64,000 nucleotides of DNA. Source: Rhodococcus coprophilus NBRC 100603. GTDB lineage: Bacteria > Actinomycetota > Actinomycetes > Mycobacteriales > Mycobacteriaceae. A program made the translations under genes and the position numbers. Within the stretch, counting starts at the first letter, position 1; each line of letters starts with the position of its first letter. The stretch covers positions 682,001 through 746,000 of the forward strand of contig NZ_BDAM01000001.1 of the NCBI RefSeq assembly GCF_001895045.1. The letters are read 5' to 3'. This document shows positions 43,287 to 51,724 of the stretch, in pieces. Under the pieces are notes generated by a model. It made no database searches, was not told the origin of the DNA, and saw only the letters and a list, made by a program, of their open reading frames with translations.

Positions 43287-44876
43287 TTGACGCAAGGGTC
43301 GCGCTACACAGGTTCACCGGCCAGCCTCGCCGAAGGATGGAGTCTCGAGAGGATCACCCCTCCCAGCAGACTGTTCGGCGCCAACGGAATCCGCGCCGGC
43401 GCAGACGGACGTATCTACGTCGCCCAGGTGGCCGGCAGCCAGATCAGCGCCTTCGACCCCGCCACCGGGGACATCGAGACGATCAGCGCCATGGGCAGCA
43501 CCATCACCGCGCCCGACGACCTGGCCTTCCACCCGGACGGCGAGCTCTACATCACCGAGTACTACGACGGCCGCGTCAGCGTGCGCGGCACCGACGGGTC
43601 CACGCGCCTGCTGCGCGACGACCTCCCCGGTGCGAACGGCATCACGTTCCACCAGGGCCGGCTGTTCGTCGACGAGTGCCGCCCCGACGGCCGCCTGATG
43701 GAGATCGACCTCAACGGCGGAGCACCGAAAGTCCTGGCGGAAGGGCTCCAGCTTCCGAATGCTCTCGAAGTCGGTCCGGACGGCAAGCTGTACTACCCGA
43801 TGCTCGGCACCAACGACATCTGGCGTATCGATCCCGACGGTGGTGAACCCGAGCGTGTAGCCGGCGACCTCGGCGTGCCCGTCGCGCTGAAATTCGACGC
43901 CGAGGGCTTCATCATCTCGCCCCAGGTCGCATCGGGACAGGTGCTGCGCATCAACCCCCGCAACGGTGAGAGCACCGTGATCGCCGACATCGGCTCGGGC
44001 CTGGACAATCTCACCTTCGTCGGCGACCGCCTGTTCGTGTCGAGCTTCACCGGGCAGATCACCGAGGTGCTCGGGGGCGGCGAGACGAAGACCGCCCTGG
44101 CCGACGGCCTGACCTGGCCGCTGGACCTGACGGTGGGATCGGACGGCACGCTGTTCGTCGCAGACGGCACCTTCCTGCTCGCACTCGGCGCCGACGGCGA
44201 ACTGCACACCGCCGGAATGCTCTTCCACCCCGGGTGGCCCGGTTACATCCGCGGCGTAACGGCCGTCGGGGACGGCGAATTCATCGTCGCCGGCGACACT
44301 CACGTCTCCCGTTACCGTCCCTCCACCGCCGAGAGCGAGACGCTGTTCGGCGGACTCTCCCAGGCCTACGGCGTGGCGGTCTCCGGAAACGGCACCGTGG
44401 CGGTAGCGGACCTCGGCACCGGCAAGGTGCACACCGTTCGATCCGGACAGTCCGAAGTGGTCGCGTCCGGACTTCAGGACCCGACGGGCGTGGCATTCAC
44501 CGCGGACGGAAGCCTTCTCGTCTCCGAAGCCGGGGCGGGACGCGTCGTCTCCGTCACGAGCGGTGGCGTCGACACGCTCGTCGACGGGCTCGAACGACCG
44601 CAGGGAATCCTCGTGCGCGACGGAAAGCTCTACATCGTCGACGCCGGGTCGAAGCAGTTGATCAGTGTGGACCTGGAGACCAAGGCTCAGCAGATCATCG
44701 CCCGGCACCTGCCGGTCGGCGCGCCCGAGGGCGTGACGCCCAAACCCCTCAAGGGCATCGTTCCGTTCGCCGGCCCTCAGGGACCGTTCGCCGGAATCGC
44801 CGCCGGCCCCGACGGAACGCTGTACATCTCCGCCGACGCCGAGGGCAGCATCCTCGCGATCCGTGAACAGAGCTGA
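43287..44876 (+). CDS. Beta-propeller protein, SMP-30/gluconolactonase (NHL)-like
   Basis: About 529 residues built from repeated four-strand blades with motifs like GPDGKLYYP, GSDGTLFVAD, TADGSLLVSEAG and RDGKLYIVDAG; two propeller-like halves are likely (to ~270 and from there on). SMP-30 relatives are metal-dependent lactonases; a lactone product would be expected from the Baeyer-Villiger enzyme three genes on, which makes a lactonase role attractive but unproven. Metal ligands were not assigned. No signal peptide. TTG 43287 is chosen: AGGAGGGG lies 7 nt upstream, a very strong site; the open frame continues upstream without conserved sequence. Confidence 0.8.
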   Translation: MTQGSRYTGSPASLAEGWSLERITPPSRLFGANGIRAGADGRIYVAQVAGSQISAFDPATGDIETISAMGSTITAPDDLAFHPDGELYITEYYDGRVSVRGTDGSTRLLRDDLPGANGITFHQGRLFVDECRPDGRLMEIDLNGGAPKVLAEGLQLPNALEVGPDGKLYYPMLGTNDIWRIDPDGGEPERVAGDLGVPVALKFDAEGFIISPQVASGQVLRINPRNGESTVIADIGSGLDNLTFVGDRLFVSSFTGQITEVLGGGETKTALADGLTWPLDLTVGSDGTLFVADGTFLLALGADGELHTAGMLFHPGWPGYIRGVTAVGDGEFIVAGDTHVSRYRPSTAESETLFGGLSQAYGVAVSGNGTVAVADLGTGKVHTVRSGQSEVVASGLQDPTGVAFTADGSLLVSEAGAGRVVSVTSGGVDTLVDGLERPQGILVRDGKLYIVDAGSKQLISVDLETKAQQIIARHLPVGAPEGVTPKPLKGIVPFAGPQGPFAGIAAGPDGTLYISADAEGSILAIREQS

Positions 44877-44883
44877 GCACCCG

Positions 44884-45729
44884 ATGGACAACAACTTCCT
44901 CGATCTCAGCGGACGCACAGTCATCGTGTCCGGGGCAGCAGGCGGTGGCATCGGCACGTCGGTGACCAGAATGGTCGCCCAGGCCGGCGCGACGGTCGTC
45001 GCGGTGAGCCGATCCGAGGAGAACCTCGGCAAACACATCGAACCAATGATGGCGGAAGGGCTTTCAGTGGTTCCGGTCGCGGCGGACGCCTCCACGGACG
45101 AGGGGATCGCCGTCACCCTGGAGGCTGCACGCCGGACGGACGGCGACCTGTACGGACTGGTCAACGTCGCCGGTGGCGCCGCGCCGGCCACGTGGATGCC
45201 GGCGACCCGCGTCACGCGGGAGGATTGGCGAGCCCTGTTCACCCAGAACCTCGAGACGATGTTCTTCATGAGCCAGGCGGTGGCCGCCGAACTGAAGTCG
45301 CAGTCGCTGCCCGGCTCGATCGTCTCCATCTCGTCGATCAGCGGCATGAACACCGCGCCGTTCCACGTCGGATACGGAACTGCAAAGGCCGCACTCGTCG
45401 CGGCAACCCGCACGATGGCCGTCGAGCTCGCCACCGACAACATCCGCGTGAACGCCATCGCACCCGGGGTCACCGCGACCCCGGCCTCCGGCACCTACGT
45501 CGACGACGACGTCGAGCGCGACCGTCGTGCCATCGCCATGGGCCGCCGTGGCAGACCCGAGGAGCAGGCGGGGGCAATTCTCTTCCTGTTGTCCGAACTG
45601 TCGAGCTACATCACGGGGCAGACGATCCTCGTGGACGGCGGACTGAACCTCAAGTGGACCCACATGGGCGCCGACCACACCTCGCTGTTCCTCAAGGACG
45701 ACACCTTCCGCGCCGCCATCACCCGCTGA
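44884..45729 (+). CDS. Short-chain dehydrogenase/reductase
   Basis: 281 residues, classical SDR: SGAAGGGIG (cofactor loop with an extra glycine), NVAGG, SISSISG serine, and YGTAK as Tyr/Lys pair. VSRSEEN after strand 2 is compatible with NADP(H). A C-terminal tail of ~25 residues (KWTHMGADHTSLFLKDDTF) is longer than usual and may close the active site. ATG 44884 starts 7 nt after the propeller stop; a GTG at 44863 inside the propeller gene is possible. Likely oxidises the alcohol formed by an oxygenase of this operon. Confidence 0.88.
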   Translation: MDNNFLDLSGRTVIVSGAAGGGIGTSVTRMVAQAGATVVAVSRSEENLGKHIEPMMAEGLSVVPVAADASTDEGIAVTLEAARRTDGDLYGLVNVAGGAAPATWMPATRVTREDWRALFTQNLETMFFMSQAVAAELKSQSLPGSIVSISSISGMNTAPFHVGYGTAKAALVAATRTMAVELATDNIRVNAIAPGVTATPASGTYVDDDVERDRRAIAMGRRGRPEEQAGAILFLLSELSSYITGQTILVDGGLNLKWTHMGADHTSLFLKDDTFRAAITR

Positions 45730-45755
45730 CACAGCACGGTTTCAGAGGAGATCCC

Positions 45756-47138
45756 ATGACCGACACTGTCGACAACATCGAAGACACCGCTACCGCGTCC
45801 ACCGAACCGCTTTCGACCCCGCTCACGATCGGTGTGGAGGCATACACCTCCCGCGAATACGCACGCGCCGAGGGCGACAAGCTCTGGGCGAAGGTGTGGC
45901 AACAGGTCGGCCGCGTCGAGGAACTCACCAAGGTCGGGGACTTCCTCACCTACGAGATTCTCGACGACTCGATCATCGTCGTGCGTACTTCCCCCGAGAC
46001 GATCCGCGCGTATCACAACGTCTGTTCGCACCGGGGCCGCCGGCTCGTCGACACCCCGGCCGGTGCCCGCGAAGCACACGGGTGCGCGAAGCAGTTCGTG
46101 TGCGGTTTCCACGGATGGCGCTACGACCTCGACGGCAACAACACTTTTGCGCCGGAGCGGGACGACTGGCAGGAAAGCCTGACGGCGGAGCGTTCCCGCC
46201 TCGTGGACGTCAAGGTCGACACCTGGGGTGGCTGGATCTGGATCAACATGGACCCGGAATCCGAGCCCCTGCGGGATTACCTCGAGCCGGCGGCTTCCCT
46301 GCTCGACCACTTCCAGCTCGAGAACATGCGGTACCGCTGGCGCAAGTGGCTGGTCTTCGACTGCAACTGGAAGGTCGCGCTCGAGGCCTTCATGGAGACC
46401 TACCACGTGCCGTACACCCACCCGGAGTTCATGAACTTCGGCAACTTCCTCGGGTGGTCGCGAGCACAGGGCAAGCACAGCAACATCGGTTACGACGCGC
46501 CGAAGGGCATGGAGGAGAACCAGGCGAAGCTCCGGGTCGGAAACGGTCCGGACGCGCGCAAGGCCACCATCCAGTTGCAGAACTTCACGTGGGAGAACGC
46601 GAACACCAACACCACCCGGACTCTGGTCGACGCCGCACAGCGGCTGATCGACGAGCTGCCCGAGGGCACGCCTCCCGATCAGGTGCTGCGCCACTGGCTC
46701 GATTCGGCCCGCCGCGACGACGAGGCACGCGGCGTGGTGTGGCCGACCGTTCCGCCCGAAGTGGTCGCCCAGAGCGGTACCGCGTGGCAGATCTTCCCGA
46801 ACTTCCAGATCGGGCATGCCCTCAACAACATGCTCTGCTACAGCGCCCGTCCCTACGGCGAAGACCCCGACAAGTGCATCTTCGAAGCCGCTGTGTACGA
46901 ACTCTTCCCCGCCGGTGAGGAGCCGAAGACGGAATGGGAGTACACCCCGGCGGACGACCCGGGCTGGCGCACGGTGCTTCCGCAGGACTTCCACAACATG
47001 GCCGCCGTTCAAAAGGGCATGAAGACCCGCGGATTCTCCGGCCCCAAGCCGAATCCGTACCGCGAACGCAGCGTCGTCAATCTCCATCACAATCTCGCCA
47101 CCTACATGGGTACGGGCGCTCCGCGCGACCTCGCCTGA
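45756..47138 (+). CDS. Rieske non-heme iron oxygenase, alpha subunit
   Basis: 460 residues. [2Fe-2S] Rieske ligands C90/H92 (CSHRGRRL) and C116/H119 (CGFHGW); mononuclear iron ligands H217 and H222 in METYHVPYTHPEF, the bridging Asp/Glu region just before. This is a terminal oxygenase that mono- or dihydroxylates a ring or removes a methyl group with electrons from NAD(P)H. No beta subunit, ferredoxin or reductase gene occurs in the window, so it must borrow a redox chain. AGAGGAG ~6 nt before ATG. Directly upstream of the Baeyer-Villiger gene, suggesting stepwise oxidation of one substrate. Confidence 0.92.
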   Translation: MTDTVDNIEDTATASTEPLSTPLTIGVEAYTSREYARAEGDKLWAKVWQQVGRVEELTKVGDFLTYEILDDSIIVVRTSPETIRAYHNVCSHRGRRLVDTPAGAREAHGCAKQFVCGFHGWRYDLDGNNTFAPERDDWQESLTAERSRLVDVKVDTWGGWIWINMDPESEPLRDYLEPAASLLDHFQLENMRYRWRKWLVFDCNWKVALEAFMETYHVPYTHPEFMNFGNFLGWSRAQGKHSNIGYDAPKGMEENQAKLRVGNGPDARKATIQLQNFTWENANTNTTRTLVDAAQRLIDELPEGTPPDQVLRHWLDSARRDDEARGVVWPTVPPEVVAQSGTAWQIFPNFQIGHALNNMLCYSARPYGEDPDKCIFEAAVYELFPAGEEPKTEWEYTPADDPGWRTVLPQDFHNMAAVQKGMKTRGFSGPKPNPYRERSVVNLHHNLATYMGTGAPRDLA

Positions 47139-47169
47139 CCCGACTCCCCCCTAGCCCGAGGATCTCCGC

Positions 47170-48996
47170 ATGCAGAACTGCGCCCCCACCCAGACACCCG
47201 ACGTCGACATCCCCGCCCTCAGAGAGAAGTACCTCGCCGAGCGCGACAAGCGACTTCGCCCCGAGGGCCAGAAACAATACCTCGAAGCCGACAACGAGTT
47301 CGCGGAGTTCTACGAGGGCGATCCCCACATGCCGGTCGTGCCACGGCAACCGATCACCGACGACATCGAGGTGGTCATCCTCGGTGGTGGGTTCTGCGGT
47401 CTCATCGCGGCACATCGTCTTCAGCAGGCCGGCGTCACCGACTTCCGCATCGTCGAACTGGGCGGCGACTTCGGTGGTGTCTGGTACTGGAATCGCTACC
47501 CCGGCATCCAGATCGACTCGGATGCCTATTGCTATCTCCCCCTGCTCGAGGAAACCGGCTACATGCCGAAGGAGAAGTACTCGAAGGGCGACGAATGCTT
47601 CGAACACGCCCAGCGCATCGGTAAGCACTTCGGCCTGTACGACAACGCGATCTTCCATACGCTGATCCGCTCCCTGGAGTGGGACGACGAGATCGATCGC
47701 TGGCAGATCCGCACGAACCGGGGCGACGAGATCCGCGCTCGCTTCGTCGTGATGGCACAAGGCCCCTACAACCGCCCGAAGCTTCCGGGCATCCCCGGGA
47801 TCACCGACTTCAAGGGCCACACCTTCCACACAGCCCGCTGGGATTACGACTACACCGGTGGCGACCTGCACGGCGGGCTCGACAAGATCGCCGACAAGAA
47901 GATCGCCATCATCGGCACGGGTTCGAGTGGCGTCCAGGCGATCCCGCATCTGGCGCAGGGTGCGAAGCACCTGACCGTCTTCCAGCGGACACCGTCGTAC
48001 ATCTTCGAGCGCGCCAACTACCCGACCGATCCGGAGTGGGTGGAAAGCCTCGAGCCGGGCTGGCGCGCGGCTCGGCAGCGCAACTTCCACAACGCCGCGT
48101 TCGCGTTCTACAACCCGGGCGAGCCCGACCTCATCTGCGACGGCTGGACCGAGGTGGCCCGCAACATGGCGGCCAAGCTCAACGAGACCAACGGCTGGGC
48201 CGCGCTGGCGGATCCGGCGAAGTTCATGGAACTGAAGGAAATCGAGGACTACCGGTCGATGGAGCGCCTCCGTCGCCGGGTCGACGAGATCGTCGAGGAT
48301 CCCGAGACGGCGGAAAAGCTGAAGCCGTACTACCGCAACATGTGCAAGCGCCCGGTCTTCAACGACGAGTACCTTCCGACCTTCAACCGCCCGAACGTCA
48401 CCCTCGTCGACGTCTCCGGGACGAAGGGTGTCGAACGGATCACCGAGAAGGGCATCATCGTCGACGGTGTCGAGCACGAGTTCGACTGCATCGTGTTCGC
48501 CAGCGGTTTCGAGATCACCACTGCGCTCGAGCGCCAATTCGACATCGCGCCGTTCGCAGGCCGCGAAGGCACTTCCCTCTACGACCACTGGGGTAAGGGT
48601 TTCCGCACCCTGCACGGCATCATGGCGCACGGGTTCCCGAACCACTTCGCGACCGGATTCGTCCAGGGCGGTGTCACCGCGTCGACCACCCTCATGTTCG
48701 AGCAGCAGGCCGACCACATCGCCTACATCATCAAGGAAGCGCAGACCCGCGGCGCCACCGTCGTCGAGCCCACGGCCGAGGCGGAGGAGGACTGGATCCA
48801 GACCGTCCGGACGTACTCGGTGGACAACAGCACCTTCACGACGGAATGCACTCCCGGCTACTACAACAGCGAAGGTGAGCCGAGCGGCCGTTCGTTCCTC
48901 GGCGATCCCTTCTGGGGCGGCTTCTACGAACTCACGGAGCTCCTCGAAAACTGGCGTAGCACAGGGAAACTGGAGGGCCTGGTGCTCGAGAAATGA
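47170..48996 (+). CDS. Flavin-containing Baeyer-Villiger monooxygenase
   Basis: 608 residues, class I BVMO with FAD and NADPH; inserts oxygen next to a ketone to give an ester or lactone. FAD loop GGGFCG (72-77), fingerprint FKGHTFHTARWD (214-225; F-x-G-x3-H-x3-W-P/D with Asp as last residue) and NADPH loop GTGSSG (249-254). The extra ~60 N-terminal residues and total length match the large-substrate group (cyclopentadecanone and steroid monooxygenase-like) rather than cyclohexanone monooxygenase (~540). GAGGA ~7 nt before ATG. The substrate is likely a cyclic or bulky ketone. Confidence 0.93.
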   Translation: MQNCAPTQTPDVDIPALREKYLAERDKRLRPEGQKQYLEADNEFAEFYEGDPHMPVVPRQPITDDIEVVILGGGFCGLIAAHRLQQAGVTDFRIVELGGDFGGVWYWNRYPGIQIDSDAYCYLPLLEETGYMPKEKYSKGDECFEHAQRIGKHFGLYDNAIFHTLIRSLEWDDEIDRWQIRTNRGDEIRARFVVMAQGPYNRPKLPGIPGITDFKGHTFHTARWDYDYTGGDLHGGLDKIADKKIAIIGTGSSGVQAIPHLAQGAKHLTVFQRTPSYIFERANYPTDPEWVESLEPGWRAARQRNFHNAAFAFYNPGEPDLICDGWTEVARNMAAKLNETNGWAALADPAKFMELKEIEDYRSMERLRRRVDEIVEDPETAEKLKPYYRNMCKRPVFNDEYLPTFNRPNVTLVDVSGTKGVERITEKGIIVDGVEHEFDCIVFASGFEITTALERQFDIAPFAGREGTSLYDHWGKGFRTLHGIMAHGFPNHFATGFVQGGVTASTTLMFEQQADHIAYIIKEAQTRGATVVEPTAEAEEDWIQTVRTYSVDNSTFTTECTPGYYNSEGEPSGRSFLGDPFWGGFYELTELLENWRSTGKLEGLVLEK

Positions 48997-49041
48997 CACG
49001 TGCACCCCACCCCCACATCGCGACGGCGCGAGGAGTGTCCG

Positions 49042-49965
49042 ATGTCTGACCTGCGGTTCGACGGCCGCGTCGCCGTGATCACCGGCGCCGGCCGCGGGTT
49101 GGGGCGCGACTATGCGCTCCTGCTCGCATCCCTGGGTGCCAAGGTCGTCGTCGACGACCCGGGCGCCGCCATCAGCGGAGACAATGTGGACTCCGGTCCC
49201 GCCGAGGAAGTGGTCCGGGAGATCCGGGCGGCCGGTGGCGAGGCCGTCGCCTGTACCGAATCCGTCGCGACTGCCGAAGGCGGCCGGGCGATCGTCCAGG
49301 CAGCCCTGGACAACTACGGGCGTATCGACATCCTCGTCCACAACGCGGGTAACAATCGCTACGCGTCGCTGTCGGAGATGTCGTACGAGGACTTCGACGC
49401 GGTCCTCGACGTTCACCTGCGCGGGGCGTTCCACGTCGTCCGTCCGGCATTCCCCCTCATGTGCGAAGCCGGATACGGACGGATCGTGCTGACCTCGTCG
49501 ATCGGCGGCATCTACGGCAACGCGAACGTCGCCAACTACGCGGCGTCGAAAGCCGGGATGATCGGGCTGTCCAACGTGGCCGCGATCGAAGGCGCGGAGC
49601 ACGGCGTGAAGTCCAACGTCATCATCCCGGCGGCCCTGACGAGGCTCGCCGACGGGCTCGACACCTCGTCGTACCCCCCGATGGGACCGGAACTCGCCGC
49701 ACCGGTCGTCGGGTGGCTCGCCCACGAGTCCTGCTCGGTCACCGGCGAAATGTTCGCCGCGATCGCCGGACGGGTGGCGAAGGTGTTCGTCGCCGAAACC
49801 CCCGGCGTGTACCGGCCGTCCTGGTCGATCGACGAGGTCGCGGACAACATCGACGCCATCCGGAACACGGACGATCCGTGGATTCTGCCGGCCGTCTCCG
49901 GTCACGTCGACCACATCACCAAAAGCTTTGCGATAGCCATGGAGGGCAGTACGCATGTCGGTTAA
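49042..49965 (+). CDS. SDR of the multifunctional-enzyme-2 / 3-hydroxyacyl-CoA dehydrogenase type
   Basis: 307 residues. TGAGRGLGRDYALLLASLGAKVVV is the start of peroxisomal MFE-2 (17-beta-HSD4) and mycobacterial Hsd4A-like dehydrogenases, followed by NNAG-like HNAGNN, SSIGG and NYAASK (Tyr/Lys). An Asp pair after strand 2 (VVVDDPG) points to NAD+. It probably oxidises 3-hydroxyacyl-CoA, linking the oxygenase operon to the beta-oxidation operons. ATG 49042 has GAGGAG ~7 nt upstream. Overlaps the start of the ThDP gene by 11 bp. Confidence 0.88.
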   Translation: MSDLRFDGRVAVITGAGRGLGRDYALLLASLGAKVVVDDPGAAISGDNVDSGPAEEVVREIRAAGGEAVACTESVATAEGGRAIVQAALDNYGRIDILVHNAGNNRYASLSEMSYEDFDAVLDVHLRGAFHVVRPAFPLMCEAGYGRIVLTSSIGGIYGNANVANYAASKAGMIGLSNVAAIEGAEHGVKSNVIIPAALTRLADGLDTSSYPPMGPELAAPVVGWLAHESCSVTGEMFAAIAGRVAKVFVAETPGVYRPSWSIDEVADNIDAIRNTDDPWILPAVSGHVDHITKSFAIAMEGSTHVG

Positions 49966-51661
49966 GGTTTACGAGCGCATTTTGGATCTCTTCGAAGCCG
50001 AGGGCATCAACACCCTGTTCGGCATTCCCGATCCGAACTTCGTTCATCTGTTCCATCTCGCGGAGGAGCGCGGCTGGAACGTCGTTGCGCCCCACCACGA
50101 AGAGTCCGCCGGCTTCATGGCCGAAGCCGTCTCCCGTATGACGGGCAAGGCCGCGTTGTGCATCGGCACGCTCGGGCCGGGACTCGCGAACCTCGCCGGC
50201 GCCATCATGTGCGCCAAGGTCGAGAACTCCCCCGTCATCTTCCTCGGCGGGCAGCGGGCGCGGATCACCGAGCAGCGTGTCCGGCGCGGACGCATCCAGT
50301 TCGTGCAGCAGATGGCACTGGTCGAGAACTCCGTGAAGTACAGCGCGAGCATCGAATACGCCGAGCAGACGGACGAGATCATCCGCGAGGGTCTGCGCAA
50401 AGCCCTCTCCGGCACCCCCGGTCCCGTGTACATCGAGTACCCGCAGCACGTCATCCAGGAAGAACTCGACGTTCCTCCGGTCCTCCCGCCCGAGGCCTAC
50501 CGCCTCGTCGGGCAGACCGCCGGCGCGGACCTCGTCGCCAAGGCTGCCGAATTGATCGGTGCTGCACAGCAACCCGTTCTCCTCGTCGGTCACGGTGTCC
50601 ACACCTCACGCGCGGGCGCGTCGGTGAAGGCACTCGCAGACCTGATGGCCTGCCCGGTGATCCAGACCTCCGGCGGCACCTCCTACATCGAAGGACTCGA
50701 GGACCGGACCTTCCCGTACGGCTTCTCTGCCGCCGCGATCGACGCGGTCGTCAAGTCCGACCTGTGCCTGGCCATCGGCACCGAACTCGGTGAGCCGGTG
50801 CACTTCGGTCGCGGACGGCACTGGGTCGCGAATGAAGCGAACCGTCATTGGATCCTCGTCGAACAGGACCCCTCGGCCATCGGAGTGAACCGTCCGATCG
50901 ATGTTCCGCTGGTCGGCGACCTGCGAGCGATCGTGCCCCAGCTCGTCGACGCGCTGAAGGACACCCCGAGGACCCCGTCGCCTGAACTCGAGGGATGGAT
51001 CAAGCAGGACGCCGATCAGCTGGCGGAGCTCGCGGAGACGGCACCGTCCGGCATGTCCCCCGTGCACCCGGCCCGCCTGATCGTCGAGGCCACCAAGGCG
51101 TTCCCGGAAGACGGCATCATGGTCCGTGACGGCGGCGCCACCACCATCTTCGGCTGGACGTACTCACAGGCGAAGCCGCACGACGTGATGTGGAACCAGA
51201 ACTTCGGCCATCTCGGCACGGGTCTCCCCTACGCCGTGGGTGCGGGGGTCGCCGCCGGAGGCAAGCGGCCGATGATGCTCATCACCGGCGACTCGTCGTT
51301 CCAGTTCCACATCGCCGAACTGGAAACGGCTGCGCGCCTCGGTCTCCCGCTGGTCTGCGTCGTCGCGGTCGACTACGCATGGGGCCTGGAAGTCGGTGTC
51401 TACAAGCGCACCTACGGTCAGGGATCGCTCGAAACCGGCGTCCATTGGAGCAAGGACACCCGCTTCGACAAGGTCGCCGAAGGGTTCGGATGCTACGGCG
51501 AGTACGTCGAGCGCGACGAAGACATCGCGCCCGCGATCAAACGCGCCTACGCCAGCGGCAAGCCGGGCGTCATCCACGTCGCCGTCGACCCCAAGGCCAA
51601 CTCGGAGGAAATGCCCAGCTACGACGAGTTCCGTACCTGGTACGCCGAAGGTCAGCAGTGA
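49955..51661 (+). CDS. Thiamine-diphosphate-dependent enzyme, acetolactate-synthase-like
   Basis: 568 residues with the three domains of this superfamily: N-terminal PYR domain with the activating glutamate E49 (HHEESAGFMAEAVSR), central TPP_enzyme_M domain, and C-terminal PP domain. The metal/ThDP motif, normally GDG...NN, reads GDS (445-447) and, 27 residues on, Asp473-Tyr474; Asp may replace the ligand Asn. Possible reactions are 2-hydroxyacyl-CoA lysis, 2-keto acid decarboxylation or cyclic 1,2-dione cleavage. GGAGGGC ~7 nt upstream of ATG. The aldehyde dehydrogenase gene next in line suggests that an aldehyde is released. No sign of a regulatory small subunit. Confidence 0.87.
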   Translation: MSVKVYERILDLFEAEGINTLFGIPDPNFVHLFHLAEERGWNVVAPHHEESAGFMAEAVSRMTGKAALCIGTLGPGLANLAGAIMCAKVENSPVIFLGGQRARITEQRVRRGRIQFVQQMALVENSVKYSASIEYAEQTDEIIREGLRKALSGTPGPVYIEYPQHVIQEELDVPPVLPPEAYRLVGQTAGADLVAKAAELIGAAQQPVLLVGHGVHTSRAGASVKALADLMACPVIQTSGGTSYIEGLEDRTFPYGFSAAAIDAVVKSDLCLAIGTELGEPVHFGRGRHWVANEANRHWILVEQDPSAIGVNRPIDVPLVGDLRAIVPQLVDALKDTPRTPSPELEGWIKQDADQLAELAETAPSGMSPVHPARLIVEATKAFPEDGIMVRDGGATTIFGWTYSQAKPHDVMWNQNFGHLGTGLPYAVGAGVAAGGKRPMMLITGDSSFQFHIAELETAARLGLPLVCVVAVDYAWGLEVGVYKRTYGQGSLETGVHWSKDTRFDKVAEGFGCYGEYVERDEDIAPAIKRAYASGKPGVIHVAVDPKANSEEMPSYDEFRTWYAEGQQ

Positions 51662-51724
51662 CAGCGCCTTTCCGGAGTCCGGCAGTGACATCCGGGTCGA
51701 ACAACACGAGAGAATCGGGCAAAC

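Noticed and set aside
47077-49956. Minus-strand open frame of 959 codons
   Set aside because: Lies opposite the BVMO and SDR genes, with low-complexity composition and no known domains.
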